Shown here: in pieces, positions 45,701-58,340 of the stretch
Position numbering within the stretch: position 1 is the stretch's first letter
Layout: each line of letters opens with the position of its first letter
Source of the DNA: Eremophila alpestris peregrina
Lineage: Eukaryota > Chordata > Aves > Passeriformes > Alaudidae
Length of the DNA stretch: 64,000 nt
Direction of reading: 5' to 3'
Assembly (NCBI GenBank): GCA_009792885.1
Contig: WMCF01000029.1
Span: 9,301,478 to 9,365,477, forward strand
Notes under the pieces: model-generated
Seen by the model: the letters and a program-made list of their open reading frames with translations, nothing else
What the model was told of the DNA's origin: nothing
Databases searched by the model: none
Translations under genes and position numbers: made by a program

Positions 45701-48700
45701 CCTGTTTCTAGTAGGAGATAGTGGTGTCTGATGCTAGGGTGCTGCATTCTGCACACTTAAAGACCACACTGGGCCGATAAAGCAGTGCTTGAAAGTCTGA
45801 AGTTTCTAATTTGGTTGGTTTGGTTTCCTTTAAGTTAAACAAAAACTACACAGAGTGAAAGGCTGCCTGTAGAAACAGGAACTGTTATTTTACAATAGGA
45901 AAGATGGTGCATGTTATCCTGTCAGCCCAAAGCAGTTCAGTTTTGTGGCCATCTGAGAGTTTTAACCTGACATACCAGTAAAACAGACATTTGTAAGATT
46001 GCCTGATTATTTAGATCAATACATGGGTAGATCGGCAAGCAAGTTATGCTTCCTTACACAGACATGCCCACAGAGTTGGGAAATTTCCAGTAACATGGTG
46101 CAGAAGTCTCCAGTTTGCAGCACTCAGTTCCCAGGCTGAAGACAGAGCTGAGAGCTGTCTGGTCTGGCCCTGCACTATCCAGTGTGATACAGATGCTCCA
46201 GGATGTGGTCTAGAGCTCCATGTAGCTCTGCCAAGAGACTGACATGCCTACAGGCCTTGACAGAAAATAGCAGCAGAGTCTGTCACATTCAAGACTTGGC
46301 TGTTCATTCGCCTTTGCAAGAAACACAGGGGTGCTGCCTCTGAGGGAAATACTGCATCTTGGCATAAAGGTGTCACAGGGTAGCAATTCTGAAAGTACAA
46401 TTATTAACTTGAATGAGTCTGGATAACGGCATTCTGAGAAAATGCCCAGTCCTTGCCTTGAAGCATGGGAAAAGCTTATGGTCCTAGGGTTTTTTAATCT
46501 TTCCATATTCTGTAACTGAACATTTAATTAGATTTTTTATAAAGAAGCTGGGTGTTTCTGGGTAAATTCCAAGCTGAATCATTGCATTCTTAATTCTTGC
46601 CACATTTCTTTCCCTCAGCATCAGTGGTGTGGGACCAAAACAACACTTGGCTCTTCATGGAGCTCTTCAAGTGTCAGTATGTCAGAAAGAACACATCCAG
46701 CACAGCAAGTCTAGTTTGCACAGTGTGTTATGATCAAAGGCATTGAAAAAGCATCAGCTATTATTTTACATTAATAAATATCCCACAGCTTGAACCAAAA
46801 TTCTTATCCCAAGCATTTTCAGAGCCTACCATGGCAGGGGGAGGAGCTACATTCCTTCTAGGTTTCCTAAGGAGACTTCCTTTTCTCTGCTAACATCACA
46901 GTACCATAAATAAATGGATCAAAGCTGTAAACCCTCACACAGAATTCCCTTCATTCCTTCCCTTTATGTGTTCACATGGATGCATTCACTGTCAGCAGGG
47001 ACTCTCCCTGTTTTCTTTCAGCCTGCTGCAGTGATAAAGGCAAACCCCCAGTGCCCCACTGGAGGTGGTGTCTCACCCAGGAGATGACAATAGCCAGTTC
47101 AATACCTCATCCTCCCACACACTTCCTGTATGACCTCACTCGTGTCTTTTAGCCTCTACCTCATCTGTAAAGTTGGATAATTGCACATAAGCCTCACAGA
47201 GATATTTGGCAAGATTAAATGCACTAAAGACTGAGAGATGCTTTGATCTTACACTGCTCTAGTTCCTAGAGAGCTTTGCAGGGACGTGAATATGCACCTA
47301 ACTTGCAATGACATGAACCCATTTTCCTGGAGAATAGGAATTCCCATGGACTGTGCTGGACAGTTTACCCGCCTTTTTTGTTTGATATTTGTCTGAAGGA
47401 GTTCAAAGCAATCTCTAATTTGTACTTATATTTTTATCACCATAGATAATTGCAGGTAAACAGGATTAAAGAGAACATCCCAATCCAGTGCCATCCTACT
47501 TAGGCAACTCTCCTGGAGGCATTTCTGCAGCACACCAGAAGTCTGCCAGGTCAGTGTGAGGGAACAGACTGCTGTGCAGTGTTATTCAGGAGTGTCCCTA
47601 CTTCTGTTTGCCAAGATTTAAAACTTCACCTGAAGGACAGTAACAAGCTGAGGCTTGCTGCTTACCAGACAATGCCATTAAGCATATCACTGTAGAGAAA
47701 AGATACAATGCTGTAGGATGGTGATAATGCTAAGTTATCTGAACTAAGCCCTTGTCAAATTCCCTAGATCCTTTAGGCAGTGTGTGTGCAGTTAACATGT
47801 CAGTTGGTATGGGAATGAGTTGGGTAAGTTACAGTAGTTGTTGCTGTTGGAGATAGGTTTATCACACACAGCTCAGTAACACACTTTGTCTGGCACTCAC
47901 TGGTGTCAAGCACTTCAATCTGCTGCTGGAAATGTTACAGCCAGGGTTCCTCTGCTGAGGTGCAGCCTGCCAGCACTAGGGAATGTACAGAGCCCAGGAT
48001 CAACATGCAAGAAACTATGGCATCCCTGATTCCCTGCTTTTTAATTTTTGGTTGATACATTCTGGATCACAAAGGTAAGAATTCAAAGCAAGGAAAATTC
48101 CCTGCCCTTGCACGTTCCCTTGAGTTTAGGAACACACAAATAAGTTAGTAACACTTAGTTTTGAATGCAAATATCCAGATGGTTTCTCTTTTTCCTGTTT
48201 TCTCACACCAATACCAGTCATTTGATGAAATGCAGAAGTGTAAATGTGCCAAAATGAAATAATGGCCATCTTGGGTAAGATTTTTTCATGAGACTTTCCA
48301 CCAGTATAAACTGAAATGGCTTCATTAGAATTAGATTAACACAGGCTGTGATAGTTTATGCAACCCTGGAGATCTGACCCACTGAATCAATCTTTAAGTA
48401 CCTGTTCTTGAAAGACAAAAGGAGAATGGAAACCAGATTTTGGAAAACATAAAGATGAAATATGCTCAAGCTCCCATTTCATTCTTTACTGTGGTTCAGA
48501 GGAGAAGTAGAGGGCCACTAGCCAAATTTGGTAACTCCTGCTTCTCTGACAGGCAGAAGAAGCAATTTCAAAATCAGAGAAAATATGTCCAGGCAAACCT
48601 GTGGTACATTCAAGGTTTGAGCCCTCCTGCACTGGCCAAATACTCTAGGAAGTCGCCCTCACTTAGCACAGCTGATGCCTTCAGAAATGCATTGAAAGCT

Positions 48701-50303
48701 ACAGAGTTTCCTCCCCAGCAGCTGTTTTGCTCTGACATGTTAATAACTGTTATGCTTATCACCATCTTCTTCCAGTTATCCTGCTCCTTCCCATTTGCCA
48801 GGTTGGGATTCTTCCTTTGCTGTTAGAAACAACTTTGACATTGCAAGGTGACAATTTAATGATGCAGTCAACAGCATTGCATTTGGTTCAGATGTGGGAG
48901 ACATTTTAAATTCCTGACTAATTCCAGTAGTGCAGGGACTTCAGTCTGAGTTTCAGAGGTCAGTGGGTAGTCCTGGGTCAGTAGGGATGTCAGGTAAAGG
49001 CATGTAAATATAAACCAGGAGCTCAACAACACGATGTTCTCTTGCAAGAAATGTCAAATAAACTGCAAAACCATCTTTTTCCTTGCTCATGTCTGTAAGC
49101 CAGACAGAGCATGGGGCTACTTAATTATCCAATATATACCACCATCTCCTGCTGTACAAGTTCCTATAACATTTGGATTCTATCCTGCATGGAATCCAAT
49201 ATACTTAAACTCTGCTGTCACCAGGTGAGCTGCAAAGGCAGCTTTAAAATAGCTCCAGTCTTGTGGATTTGGGTTAAAGCTCCATTCTCTAACTCATTCC
49301 AGTGGCCAGAAAGAAGTACTCCAAAATTTACATCATCTTGCTGTCTGCCAGATCCTGTTGCCACTTGCCTATGGAACAGCCAAACCTCACTCTTAAGTAG
49401 CTGGTGGTAGCCACCAAATGAAAACATGGGGAGGTGGGAAAGAGGCATTTGAAAATACAGTTGCTTGGATTGCACAGAAATTCTCTGCCTGACCTTGGAA
49501 ATCTGTCAGGGAAGGTTTTGTCAATGCCTGTGCTGTGCTCGAGAAGCTTGGAAAGTTCAGTTTAAAACACAGCGTCTGTTTATCTGCATCTGAAGCAGAG
49601 TGGTGATAGCAGGAAGGAAAAGTGTCTGGCAAATGTTAATTCTGAGTGGCTATGTACAGCAGGACTAATCTATTCTTGAATGCATATCTTTAGCCAAAAG
49701 ATAATTTAATTAGGTTGTTTTTTCTCTTTTTTTTAAAGTGTTCTGAAGAACTATTACAGTAAGAGGCAGGGCTTTGTGGCATTCAGGCATGTCCCAAATA
49801 CCCTTGTGTGTCAAGTTTCCCTAAGTGCCTGTCATTAGGATGCTCAGTAGCAATGCTGACACAATTAAACCTTTGCATTTGTAGCATCCTGAGCTTACAC
49901 GGTGAGGAACGTCCCTGATCCCTCTTGTCCCAGTTCTGACTGCTGTGGATGCTGACTGTTGCAGCATTCAGGCAGTTTTGAGATCTGGGATTTCACTCAT
50001 CTTTTCAAAATAATCAGGCAAGAAATGGGTATCAGGATTTGTCCTCCTGTCCTTGGCATTGATGGAGCAAAGTATTTGCTATGATGGCTCAGAAATGTCT
50101 ACATCCATGTGCTGTCTCTTCAAAGAATGCAGAGCATCCCTAGTCACAGGTAATATGTCATTGTTCAGTTGATTCCTTCATGACAGCCTGCCTGGGATGA
50201 AAAAAGTCTTATGGGAAGATGCTTAAACACAGATTTTTATTTTTTTTTAATTAAAATTAACTGAGGTTGTGATTCCAAAGGCTCAAAAACACTGTGTGTA
50301 ATT
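39707..50303. other. Intergenic, no gene recognised
   Basis: About 10.6 kb without a recognisable exon. It contains an A-rich run at 44046-44067 and a TATA-like TATATAAAAGG at 40226-40236. Open frames such as 48440-48825 (128 codons) have no family resemblance and no splice context. Confidence 0.65.
44046..44067 (+). repeat. A-rich homopolymer run
   Basis: A12, G, then A6. It could be the tail of an old retroposed sequence inserted on the + strand; nothing upstream is recognisable as its source. Confidence 0.7.
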
Positions 50304-50304
50304 A

Positions 50305-50341
50305 AACTTTGGCAAAGGCAGTTTATACAACTTTGGCAAAG
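50305..50341. repeat. Duplicated 13-bp element with palindromic core
   Basis: aactttggcaaag occurs at 50305-50317 and 50329-50341. Each holds the inverted repeat CTTTG-G-CAAAG and an NF1 half-site-like TTGGCA. The second copy ends 13 bases before a TATAAAAGG (50355-50363). This could be a small promoter, or chance in AT-rich DNA. Confidence 0.55.
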
Positions 50342-52238
50342 AGAAGCTTGCATCTATAAAAGGCAAGATCTGCCCTTTGTTTATTCCCTACTAAATCAGT
50401 GAGGTATGTAATGGTATTTTAGCATCAACTTAGCATATTTTACTTTCCCTTCCAGTTTACAGGCCAGTGGAAAATAGAGATTGACCAAGCTGACAAATGA
50501 CTTAGAGACTGTTCAGAAAAAACACTGGAAAGCAAACAGTTTCTCAGCTCTACAAACAATAGGCAGCATAGAGCATTTATGGTGTGGCATTACAAGCTTC
50601 AGGTGCCACAAGAAAGCTAAACATAATTTAAAACTCTGCTAGCCAGCAATGAATTTGAAATGGCTTTTAAACACAGAGAAAGGTCAGGCAGCATGTATAT
50701 AACAGAAATTACTGGTACAGTCACACTACGATGGACATCTAAAGGTACTCTAAGAGGGTTTCTCTGCAAATGGGTATCAGAAGCATGGTACAGCACTGAC
50801 CACATCCATTTGCACTGCCAGTGGGACACAACATCCATCTTCATTAGCATTTGGAGTTAGATTCAGGACTGTAGTTTTGATGTGAATGTTTTTGTTACTC
50901 TTACTTCCTGTGCTTCTTTTTTTGCATTGCTGGGTGGCACAGACACTCTAGGTACCTTTTAGGTGAGACCAGAAGATGTGATCAGACCCCAAAGCAGCAT
51001 TTAGTCCAGACAAGACTGAAGTGAGTCTAAAAAAAAAACTCCCTAAAGTGTATGTAGGGCCAACTCAGGCCCTTAGAACCGAATTATTTGCTCAAAAATT
51101 GTGACTTTCCCACCACTCTACTCGCTAATGCAGATACTATTGTACTGGACTATCATTACAAGCACACATACAAGTATCTTAAAAGTATATGAATAGCTTC
51201 TTTGATCAGGTTTTTAGATTTATTGGGTTGGATATTTAGCTAGCACAAGTCACTGCCATTTAACTGAAACCCACCAATGTCAGCAAGTAAAATTTCCTAA
51301 ATATTACAGTATCTTTATAGTCAGCTAAGTTTGCCAGCTCCTCCCCCACGTTCTTTACAATGTGAGTTGCAGCAAGCCCAAGGATAGAGAGCTGGAGCTG
51401 TTCTAGGAAATGGGATTCACACACAAAGCTGAGGAAACCTAAATTCAAATAACATCCTTGGCAGAGAAATGTGTCCTGATGGCTTCTCTGAACTCCAGTT
51501 TGACATGACCAGCAGACTGTGTAGATGTCCACCTCTCTGTATGGACTGAAGTAGGTAGCTCGCTATAATGTTTCTTCAGTCTCTCATAAAAATACCCATT
51601 AAGTGGATTAATTGCATACAAGAATGAATGCTAGGATTAAACCCTGTCACAGGAATACCAGATAAACATTCAGAAGGAGTAATAGTATTTCCATATTAAG
51701 GGATATGTTAAAAATCAAGCTCACAAAATGGGATGTTGGAAATAGATGAGTTAATATTTGTCACTAGTAACAATGAACAGAAGAACTTTCAGCATCCTTT
51801 AAAAGGCAAGTTAACACTGGATAAGGAAATGTGGGAGGGTATGAGACTCAATTTATAAATGGGGTTAATGACAAAAGATCACAGTCTTGCTTTCCCTGCA
51901 GTTTTCCATAACAGCAAGTTTTGAGGGTAGTTGTTTAATTTCAGACATAATCTAAATTTCTCTGTTATTTACAGTTTTCCACTCTGATCGCTATTGAGAA
52001 ATACCTTCCAAAAAGGTAGGTTTTGGTATCAAAAAGTTCAGACAGGGAGAGAAAGTGCCTTAATGAAAACTGCTATCACAGTATTTTGCAAGTTTTGACT
52101 TGTTTTGTCATTGTCTAAGCTGAGATTTCAAATAACCCCAATATGAGAAGGCCAATGTGAGGCAGTGTTCCCTTGCACTTCCTTATTCAGCACAGAAAGC
52201 AGCCAGAAGCTCAACCTAGTGAGAAATCCCAAGTATGG
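50342..52238. other. Intergenic, no gene recognised
   Basis: About 1.9 kb of AT-rich sequence. A TATAAAAGG at 50355-50363 is followed by a good splice-donor-like gag|gtatgt at 50404, without a recognisable transcript. Confidence 0.6.
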
Positions 52239-52778
52239 CTATGAAATTGTATCTGCCAGGGCTGACTGCAGCTGTGAGCTCCCTCTGATGCTTTTGCCTC
52301 TCTTCAGAGAGCTGCCTGCCAAGACCTCACACTCACACTGGTATCCTAAAGGAGATGGAGGGCTGTGCAGCTCTTGGCTCTCTCCTGAAGACTGAATGCC
52401 ATCAGAGGATTCTCCCCTGTATGCGCATGTTTGCAATTCCTTCACTTTGATGATTGTGTGCACTGCCATTTGTGGTAGCTCTTTCACTTGTGGTAAAATA
52501 AACACTGAATTTTGTATGCAGCCAGCAGCAGCTTTAATATAGGCAGGCAGCCTTTTAGCATTCACAGAGGGGAGAACACACAGGGGCAATGAACCACGGC
52601 TGTTTGTAAACCCTTTTTTTACCACAGTGATGGTTTTGAAGCATGAGCAATCTCCAGAAATGCTGCAGCTTCTGCACAGGCCTGTGTCAGGTAAAAAAAC
52701 ATGCATCTGCAGGATCCTGGAAAAGTGTGAAGTCATGGACATCCTGGACCTTATTCTCAAGTCCCAAGCATAAGTCAT
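52239..52778 (-). CDS. Unrecognised 179-codon open frame, doubtful gene
   Basis: The longest uninterrupted frame in the window. It starts at an ATG with A at -3 and its reading begins MTYAWDLRIRSRM. The product is Ser/Cys-rich with no signal peptide, membrane segment or motif I recognise. It lies about 190 bases downstream of a minus-strand TATA-like GGTATAAAAG (52962-52971). It could be a chance frame, part of an old LTR element or a lineage-specific gene. No splice context or homologue supports it. Confidence 0.15.
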   Translation of the reverse strand: MTYAWDLRIRSRMSMTSHFSRILQMHVFLPDTGLCRSCSISGDCSCFKTITVVKKGFTNSRGSLPLCVLPSVNAKRLPAYIKAAAGCIQNSVFILPQVKELPQMAVHTIIKVKELQTCAYRGESSDGIQSSGESQELHSPPSPLGYQCECEVLAGSSLKRGKSIRGSSQLQSALADTIS

Positions 52779-52939
52779 GCTGGCATGAAACAGCTTGTAA
52801 GATCAAAACCAGGATTTTTACACTGTTATTAAAGCATTTTAACTGGAATTGCTTCTCAACACAGGTGGAGTAATGTGGCTGTTTAGTTGACCATTGCACT
52901 CTGAGTGCTTCTTTAAAACTTTCACAGGGCTCCAAGCAT

Positions 52940-53345
52940 TAGGATCTTGCTATTCAGCAGTCTTTTATACCTTTTCTATGTACCCTCCCAAAGGCAGCTC
53001 CACACAGCTTTGGTTCTCTGTCCCTCCTGCAGGTCTGGCTAGCTCCTCCCTAGCCCGACTGCCTGTCCCTATCTGTCCCCCAAACAGCAGCTTACCTTAC
53101 CTTATCTGTCCTTTGCACAACCTCCTGTCCCTTCCTCCTCACAGCACGGCCAGCAGACTCCAACTGACTCCAACAGAACCCCCTCCCAGCTAACTCACAC
53201 TTAATCACACCTGTAGCTGGGAGGGCAAGGCTGTTCCCACTCCTGGATAATTAACACAGCTGCAATACATCAAGGGCAAGATTGCCTTCTGCTCTAGCTC
53301 TATTTCTTTCCCTAGATTTCCACTATTTGTCTCCTCACAGAGTAA
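52940..53345 (-). promoter_or_regulatory. Minus-strand promoter-like segment, possibly LTR-derived
   Basis: On the minus strand this GC-richer block, with purine-rich tracts (ggaggaagggacaggagg), leads to GGTATAAAAG at 52971-52962 and then the open frame at 52778-52239. The order (taattatccaggagtggg, G-rich tract, TATA) resembles the promoter half of avian LTRs. I cannot match a named family, and no TG...CA ends or target duplication were found. Confidence 0.25.
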
Positions 53346-56110
53346 AATATAGAACAAGGGCAAAATAATGCCTCAAGCAAGCATCCTGAAAGACTTGGGT
53401 TTCTTTTTCTCCCTTAGGAAAGAATAAGCTTATTTCAAATATAGATGATGGAGAGTCAGCTTCTGATTCAAGTGCTGGACCCTCCATGACAAGTTCCAGT
53501 GAAACTACCATTTGCCTTAAGTGGCATTCTGGTTAACTGTCTGGAGATCAATCCATGGACTAGTGATTATTGACATGCAAGGAATTTGCTTTTTTGGGAA
53601 AACATGCATCCTGTTCTCTTGCAGGTTTCCTCTCCTGTCAGTGCAGAACTTGCATCCTATTTCTATGTATCGTTCCTTTTCTACAAAATCCAATTTGATG
53701 TATAAAACCTTTTGCTCTTTTTTCAGCAAGCTGTTGCTGAACTTCTATATCCTTCATCAGAATGGTACTTTTATTCCTTTAGTAGCAACAACCACAGCTG
53801 TTACAAATTCTGAGAGATGGTCAGAATGCCTCCCAGGTGCAGCATCCAGTCCCCTCTGCTTGCTTTCTCTTGCTGCAGCTTTACTCTCCATGACTCTTAA
53901 TAGAGCCAATTGGTCTCTCTAGTTGTGCTGGTTGTATCTCACACCATCCCCTTTCTGTCTGGTCCTTTATCAGACTCCATGGCACACCTGAAGTCTTTAT
54001 CTTCAACCCTAACCTGATATGCTTCTGATTTGTTCAGATCAACCTACTGCCTTTGCTTCAACCAAGCCTCTCATTTTAAGTGAAAAGAAGTATCAGAAAC
54101 AAAACTGAACATTACAGAGGCCTCAGACTTTCTTCTGAATATCTCTGTTTAGCCCTGGATCAGAACTGGTGTTAGCATTCCAGTGGTCCTAGAGGCTCCA
54201 TAGAGATCAACTCTTCAGGCAGAGGATGTTTTAATCTGACTCTAAGGGCCTTGGAGCCAATACCTCATGGGCCACAATGCACAATACAAACATATATGAT
54301 GCACAAATCAATGCAAGAGCTTAAAAGCTTTTTGAATAGCCCTAGTAAATCTGTTTGATTTAACCAAAATTACCAGCCAAAACTGAAGATGGGAAAAAGA
54401 AAACACAGAACATCAGGACTTGCTGGAAGTCAAAAGGTAAGCAAAAGTTGTATTTAGAGTTGAATCTCAGTGCACATGTTTCCAGGCCACTATCTTATCT
54501 ATTAGCCTACATACAATCAGAGGTGTGTCATTCTCAGCCATGTATTTTTATTTTCTGTTAATTAGTTAAGTCCCTTTTATTGAACAACTGTTCCCTCAGT
54601 CAGGACAGCTGCACAGTTTGGATGAAAAGCCAGCCACAAGTGTGTCCCAACTAGAACTATGGTAATTAAATCCAAATAATTAAGACATTCATGAGTGGCA
54701 CATGAAATCTCTGGAAAATGGCAATGAATTTCTTTGTGCAGGCTCATGTCACAGTGGGCTGGATGTGAGAGCTGCTGTGTGTTTCCATGTGTGTGGAGAG
54801 CTGACTTCTGGGACTGACTTATGGAGGAATGGATCAGTGTGCAAATACCAGCTTTCTAATTAAGCCCTATTTTCATGGGTTATTAAACAAATACCCCCAC
54901 CCCACCCCCCCAAATAAACCTCAAAAATATTTTGAAATGGTTTTCCCAATTTCAACTGTTTTTGAGACCAAAAGAAAAATACTCTCATGTGAACTTATAT
55001 ACAAATCTTTCAGCAGACACAATTTAAGTGCCAAGTTATTACACCACACTAGAGTATTTATACTGGAAATTGCATATGACCCTTTTAAAGAGCTTCAGAT
55101 GCATGCCATACTCAGCCCCATGGTGCTATGGATACACTTGAAACTGCAGAAATGTTTAATTCTTCAATTTAGCTTACAAAACTTTTGTAGATTCAGTGTG
55201 CTGGACTTTAGCCCAGTCTTTATTATTCAGTCTGAAGCCTTACAGGGAGCGTTCTGGAAAATGCTTTTGGCATTGACAGACTTTTTTCTTACCTGCCCAT
55301 ATTAGACCAGAGAAACACTGGCAAAAAGTATGACTCAGTCACTCTGAAGACTCCAGAGTATAAGAATGTTGGACATAATCAACCCAGTCGTGCTGTGAAA
55401 AGGAAGGGGGAAAAACAAACCCTCAGTTCTCTGGAGCCCAGGTATAAATCACAAGTTCTTGTCAGCAAACTGAGAGGCTGACTTCATGAATTACAGGGTA
55501 ACAAGACTCCCTTAAAGTCTCTGTTCTAAGGCATAATGACATCCTCCACATCGATGATGGTTAGGTAGTAGCTGATGAGGGTTAATCTCAGCCACATTAA
55601 TAGGCAGAGCCTGATTTTTCCTTCCAAGCACTTCCCAGATTCCAATACTAATATTCTAGAGGACAGACCCTATCTAGTGTTTTTAATTAAAATCAAGCTA
55701 TAGCAAATAACTGACCTATTTCCTAAAAACAGCAGGATTAACCTACTGCAGTGATTTTAGTAAAGAATAGTGAGCTAGAGACAGAAGCTTTCATTTAAAA
55801 AGTAGTTTTAGCCCATAAACTCCAGTTCCATTTCCTTAATGCAACTGCCAGGACACAAGGAAGAGGCAAATAAAAAAAAAAGGAAAACAAGACACAGTTC
55901 TGCTCATCACTAATGCAGCAAAAAGCTTCAGCCCTAATCTAAATCCAGAAAGAGGCTATTTTATGTAGTGCCTTGATTACATGCAGCACACGTAGAAAGA
56001 TTTCCGAAACTGGAGACAGGAACTGGATCTCTGATGAAAGATGTAAAATACTGAAAGCACTTATTTATCACTTTGTTTTAGTACAGTCAGGAAACACAGA
56101 GGTTTTGTTG
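53346..56110. other. Intergenic, no gene recognised
   Basis: About 2.8 kb with scattered frames (the longest is 54829-55302, 158 codons) lacking any family resemblance. A short C-rich tract lies at 54893-54910. Confidence 0.6.
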
Positions 56111-56250
56111 GAACCTGCGGGTGAGCGGCCGGCGGTGCCTCCCAGCCCCGGCGGTGCCGCAGCCCCGCTGAGCCCAGGATGCTGCTCTCGTTCCGCTGCC
56201 TCCCGCGCTGTCACCGCTGCCCCGGACACCCCTGCGAGCCTCCCGAGGCT
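56111..56250. promoter_or_regulatory. Compact CpG-rich island 1
   Basis: I count 16 CpGs between 56117 and 56244 in GC-rich sequence, against very few in the surrounding kilobases. A consensus splice-donor-like G|GTGAGC is at 56120. It could be a promoter or first exon of an unannotated transcript, or a GC-rich insertion. No coding gene is recognised on either strand. Confidence 0.45.
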
Positions 56251-56546
56251 GCTCAGAGGCTCTGCCAATCTGCCCCTGTGCTTCTCTGAGACAGAAGGTG
56301 TCCAAGGCTTTTTAAAAATAGAGCCCACCTGTCTTCCCCAGGCAAACTTTGGAGCAGAGGCTCTGAGAAGCAATTCTGCTGTGAGGGAAAGTCGAACACA
56401 GAGCAAGGTTGAACACATTCTGTGGTGCTGCTTTTGAGGATGCATAAAGAGAACATGGAAGGCTAATAGGCCCTTATCTAGTTAGAGGTGTCTGCTTGCC
56501 TCACAATATGAGTGTATTGCTATTTTTGCATAATGCTCTAATAACC

Positions 56547-56560
56547 TTTTTTTTTTTTTT
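56547..56560 (+). repeat. T14 homopolymer
   Basis: A run of 14 T followed by gaggttttttggggtctttatt. On the minus strand it would be an A-tail; no retroelement body is recognised beside it. Confidence 0.8.
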
Positions 56561-57510
56561 GAGGTTTTTTGGGGTCTTTATTTTAAAGACACTGTAAGTC
56601 ACAACTACCTCTTACTTCAGTCAGTAAATTCTATGTGGGCATGTCTGGGCACAACTGTGAAAGTCTACTTAATAATGAAATGGTACCAAAACTCTAGCCT
56701 ACACTGCATTTGCAGGAGGTTTTGTATTCTGTAATTCTGCAGATACTATAAAGTGATTCTCTTCTGTGCAAATGCCAGGTTTTAGTAACACTAATATAGT
56801 ACAGAAAAACTTTATTTTTTGTTGGTGCTGACATTAGACAAGTCTTTCCTCAGATATGCAGAATGGGCAGCAGATAAATTGTTGATATTGTTTCATGACT
56901 CTTCTACCAATTCTAAGGAGCTGTCGCTGTTCTTCCAAAGGTAGTCAGTTAGGTGATTATATTGCTCTGACGTAAGCAGGTGATTTAAGAACAGTGTTTA
57001 GTGCTGCCATGCCTGATCACAAGTCTCTGAAAGTTCAGGACCCTTAAAGTGAGGTTTATCCTACCTCACAGGAAACAGACAAAATCAAGTTACTCCAAAG
57101 CAGAGAAACATAAGAAATATAGGCTGAACAGCCACTCAAGTTTATACAAAACAAATGAAGTAATTCCTATGGCTGGTATTCAACATCTTACCTCAGCTGT
57201 TCTTTCCCTGCAGGTAAGTGTCTCAGAGGTGACTTCAGGTGAGTAGGTGAGTGGGTTTCTGCTCTTTGCAAGGCCTGGCATGTTTTACTTGACTGGAGGC
57301 TTGGACAGGCAAGCATTGATTGATCTCACTAAATCAAGGTAATGACACACCTCGCTAGCTAAAGCCTCGTAAGCTATGACTGTCCTGCTGTCCACTCTGA
57401 TGATCTGCCGAAGCTTCCTTTCTGGTGCCCTCATGGGGCACCAGGGCAGAAAGGAAGAGGCTGTCCTTGAGCCCTTTACTTGCACAGGTTTGTATCTTTG
57501 CTCCCTCAAC

Positions 57511-57528
57511 TTTTTTTTTTTTTTTTTT
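57511..57528 (+). repeat. T18 homopolymer
   Basis: A run of 18 T between the two CpG islands. It may mark a minus-strand retroposed insertion; no source is recognised. Confidence 0.85.
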
Positions 57529-57780
57529 AAATTATGCTGGATTACATACCAGACCCGTTCAAGTTTAGGGACGTCTTTCCTGCTCTCTGTGCTGTGGGGA
57601 ATGCAGGGTCCTTGGGTGAGGCTGATAATATTTCAAACTGCTGTACTGAGGATCTCTAGAGTGCAGTCAAAGTTTGAGGGCCATTTCATAACCTCCCTCT
57701 GCCAATGAGCTCTGATCTTTACACCACCACAGTAGTCTGCTCTATCTATACACGTTATATAGGTTGTGTGGCTGATACTG

Positions 57781-58340
57781 TATAGTTCAACCCAGATGTC
57801 GCTGAGCAAAATGGCGCTTTCAGTGCCCTTCCCTCTGTGGGTTTTGGAACGTTGGTATTTCTGTGTAGATGTCGTGTCACCCCCCGGTGTCGGACAGGCA
57901 TGAGGACGCTTTGGTGGTTACTCACGGAGCCCGGGTGTGCCCAGGGCTGTGTCTGGCAGGCTCTGAGCAGTGCGGCCTGGCAGCTCTCTGCGGGCACCCT
58001 CAGCCCCCCGGGCACCTCAGGCAAAGGGCGGCTATTTCTGTATTTCTGCCGGAGTGAGGGCGGGATTTGGCAGCAGCCTTACCTTCCCATGACGTCTTTC
58101 CAAGCCTTAGTCAAAACAAATCTGACGCCTTTTCTCCTCACAGACCTTTTCACCTTTCTTTGAGGTGCAAAACAGCCATTTGTGGGCCGTGATTTCCGCC
58201 CGCCTTTCGCAGCCCCGCCTGAGGGGGCTCGGGGCGTTTCCCTCGCTTTTGGGCGAGGCGGAGCACAAGCGGCGGGAGAAAATGGCGGGAGCGCCGTGAG
58301 GGGAGCTGAGGTGCCTCAGGGCAGGTACCCAACGCGACTG
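57781..58340 (+). promoter_or_regulatory. CpG island 2 with YY1-like sites
   Basis: The denser half holds 17 CpGs between 58187 and 58337. Two AAAATGGCG motifs (57808-57816 and 58279-58287) resemble YY1 sites, which are often found just downstream of transcription starts and in the orientation of transcription, here +. A possible donor gcag|gtaccc is at 58325 and a consensus cag|gtgaga at 58944. It is a plausible promoter of a noncoding or novel transcript; no TPM1 or other known first exon is seen. Confidence 0.5.

Noticed and set aside
54829..55305. 158-codon open frame on +
   Set aside because: No recognisable motif, low-complexity local stretches, no promoter or splice context; compatible with chance in AT-rich DNA.
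55973..56437. Overlapping + and - frames across CpG island 1
   Set aside because: High GC lowers stop frequency, so long frames appear on both strands there. The low-complexity Ala/Pro/Gly-rich product has no recognisable domain.
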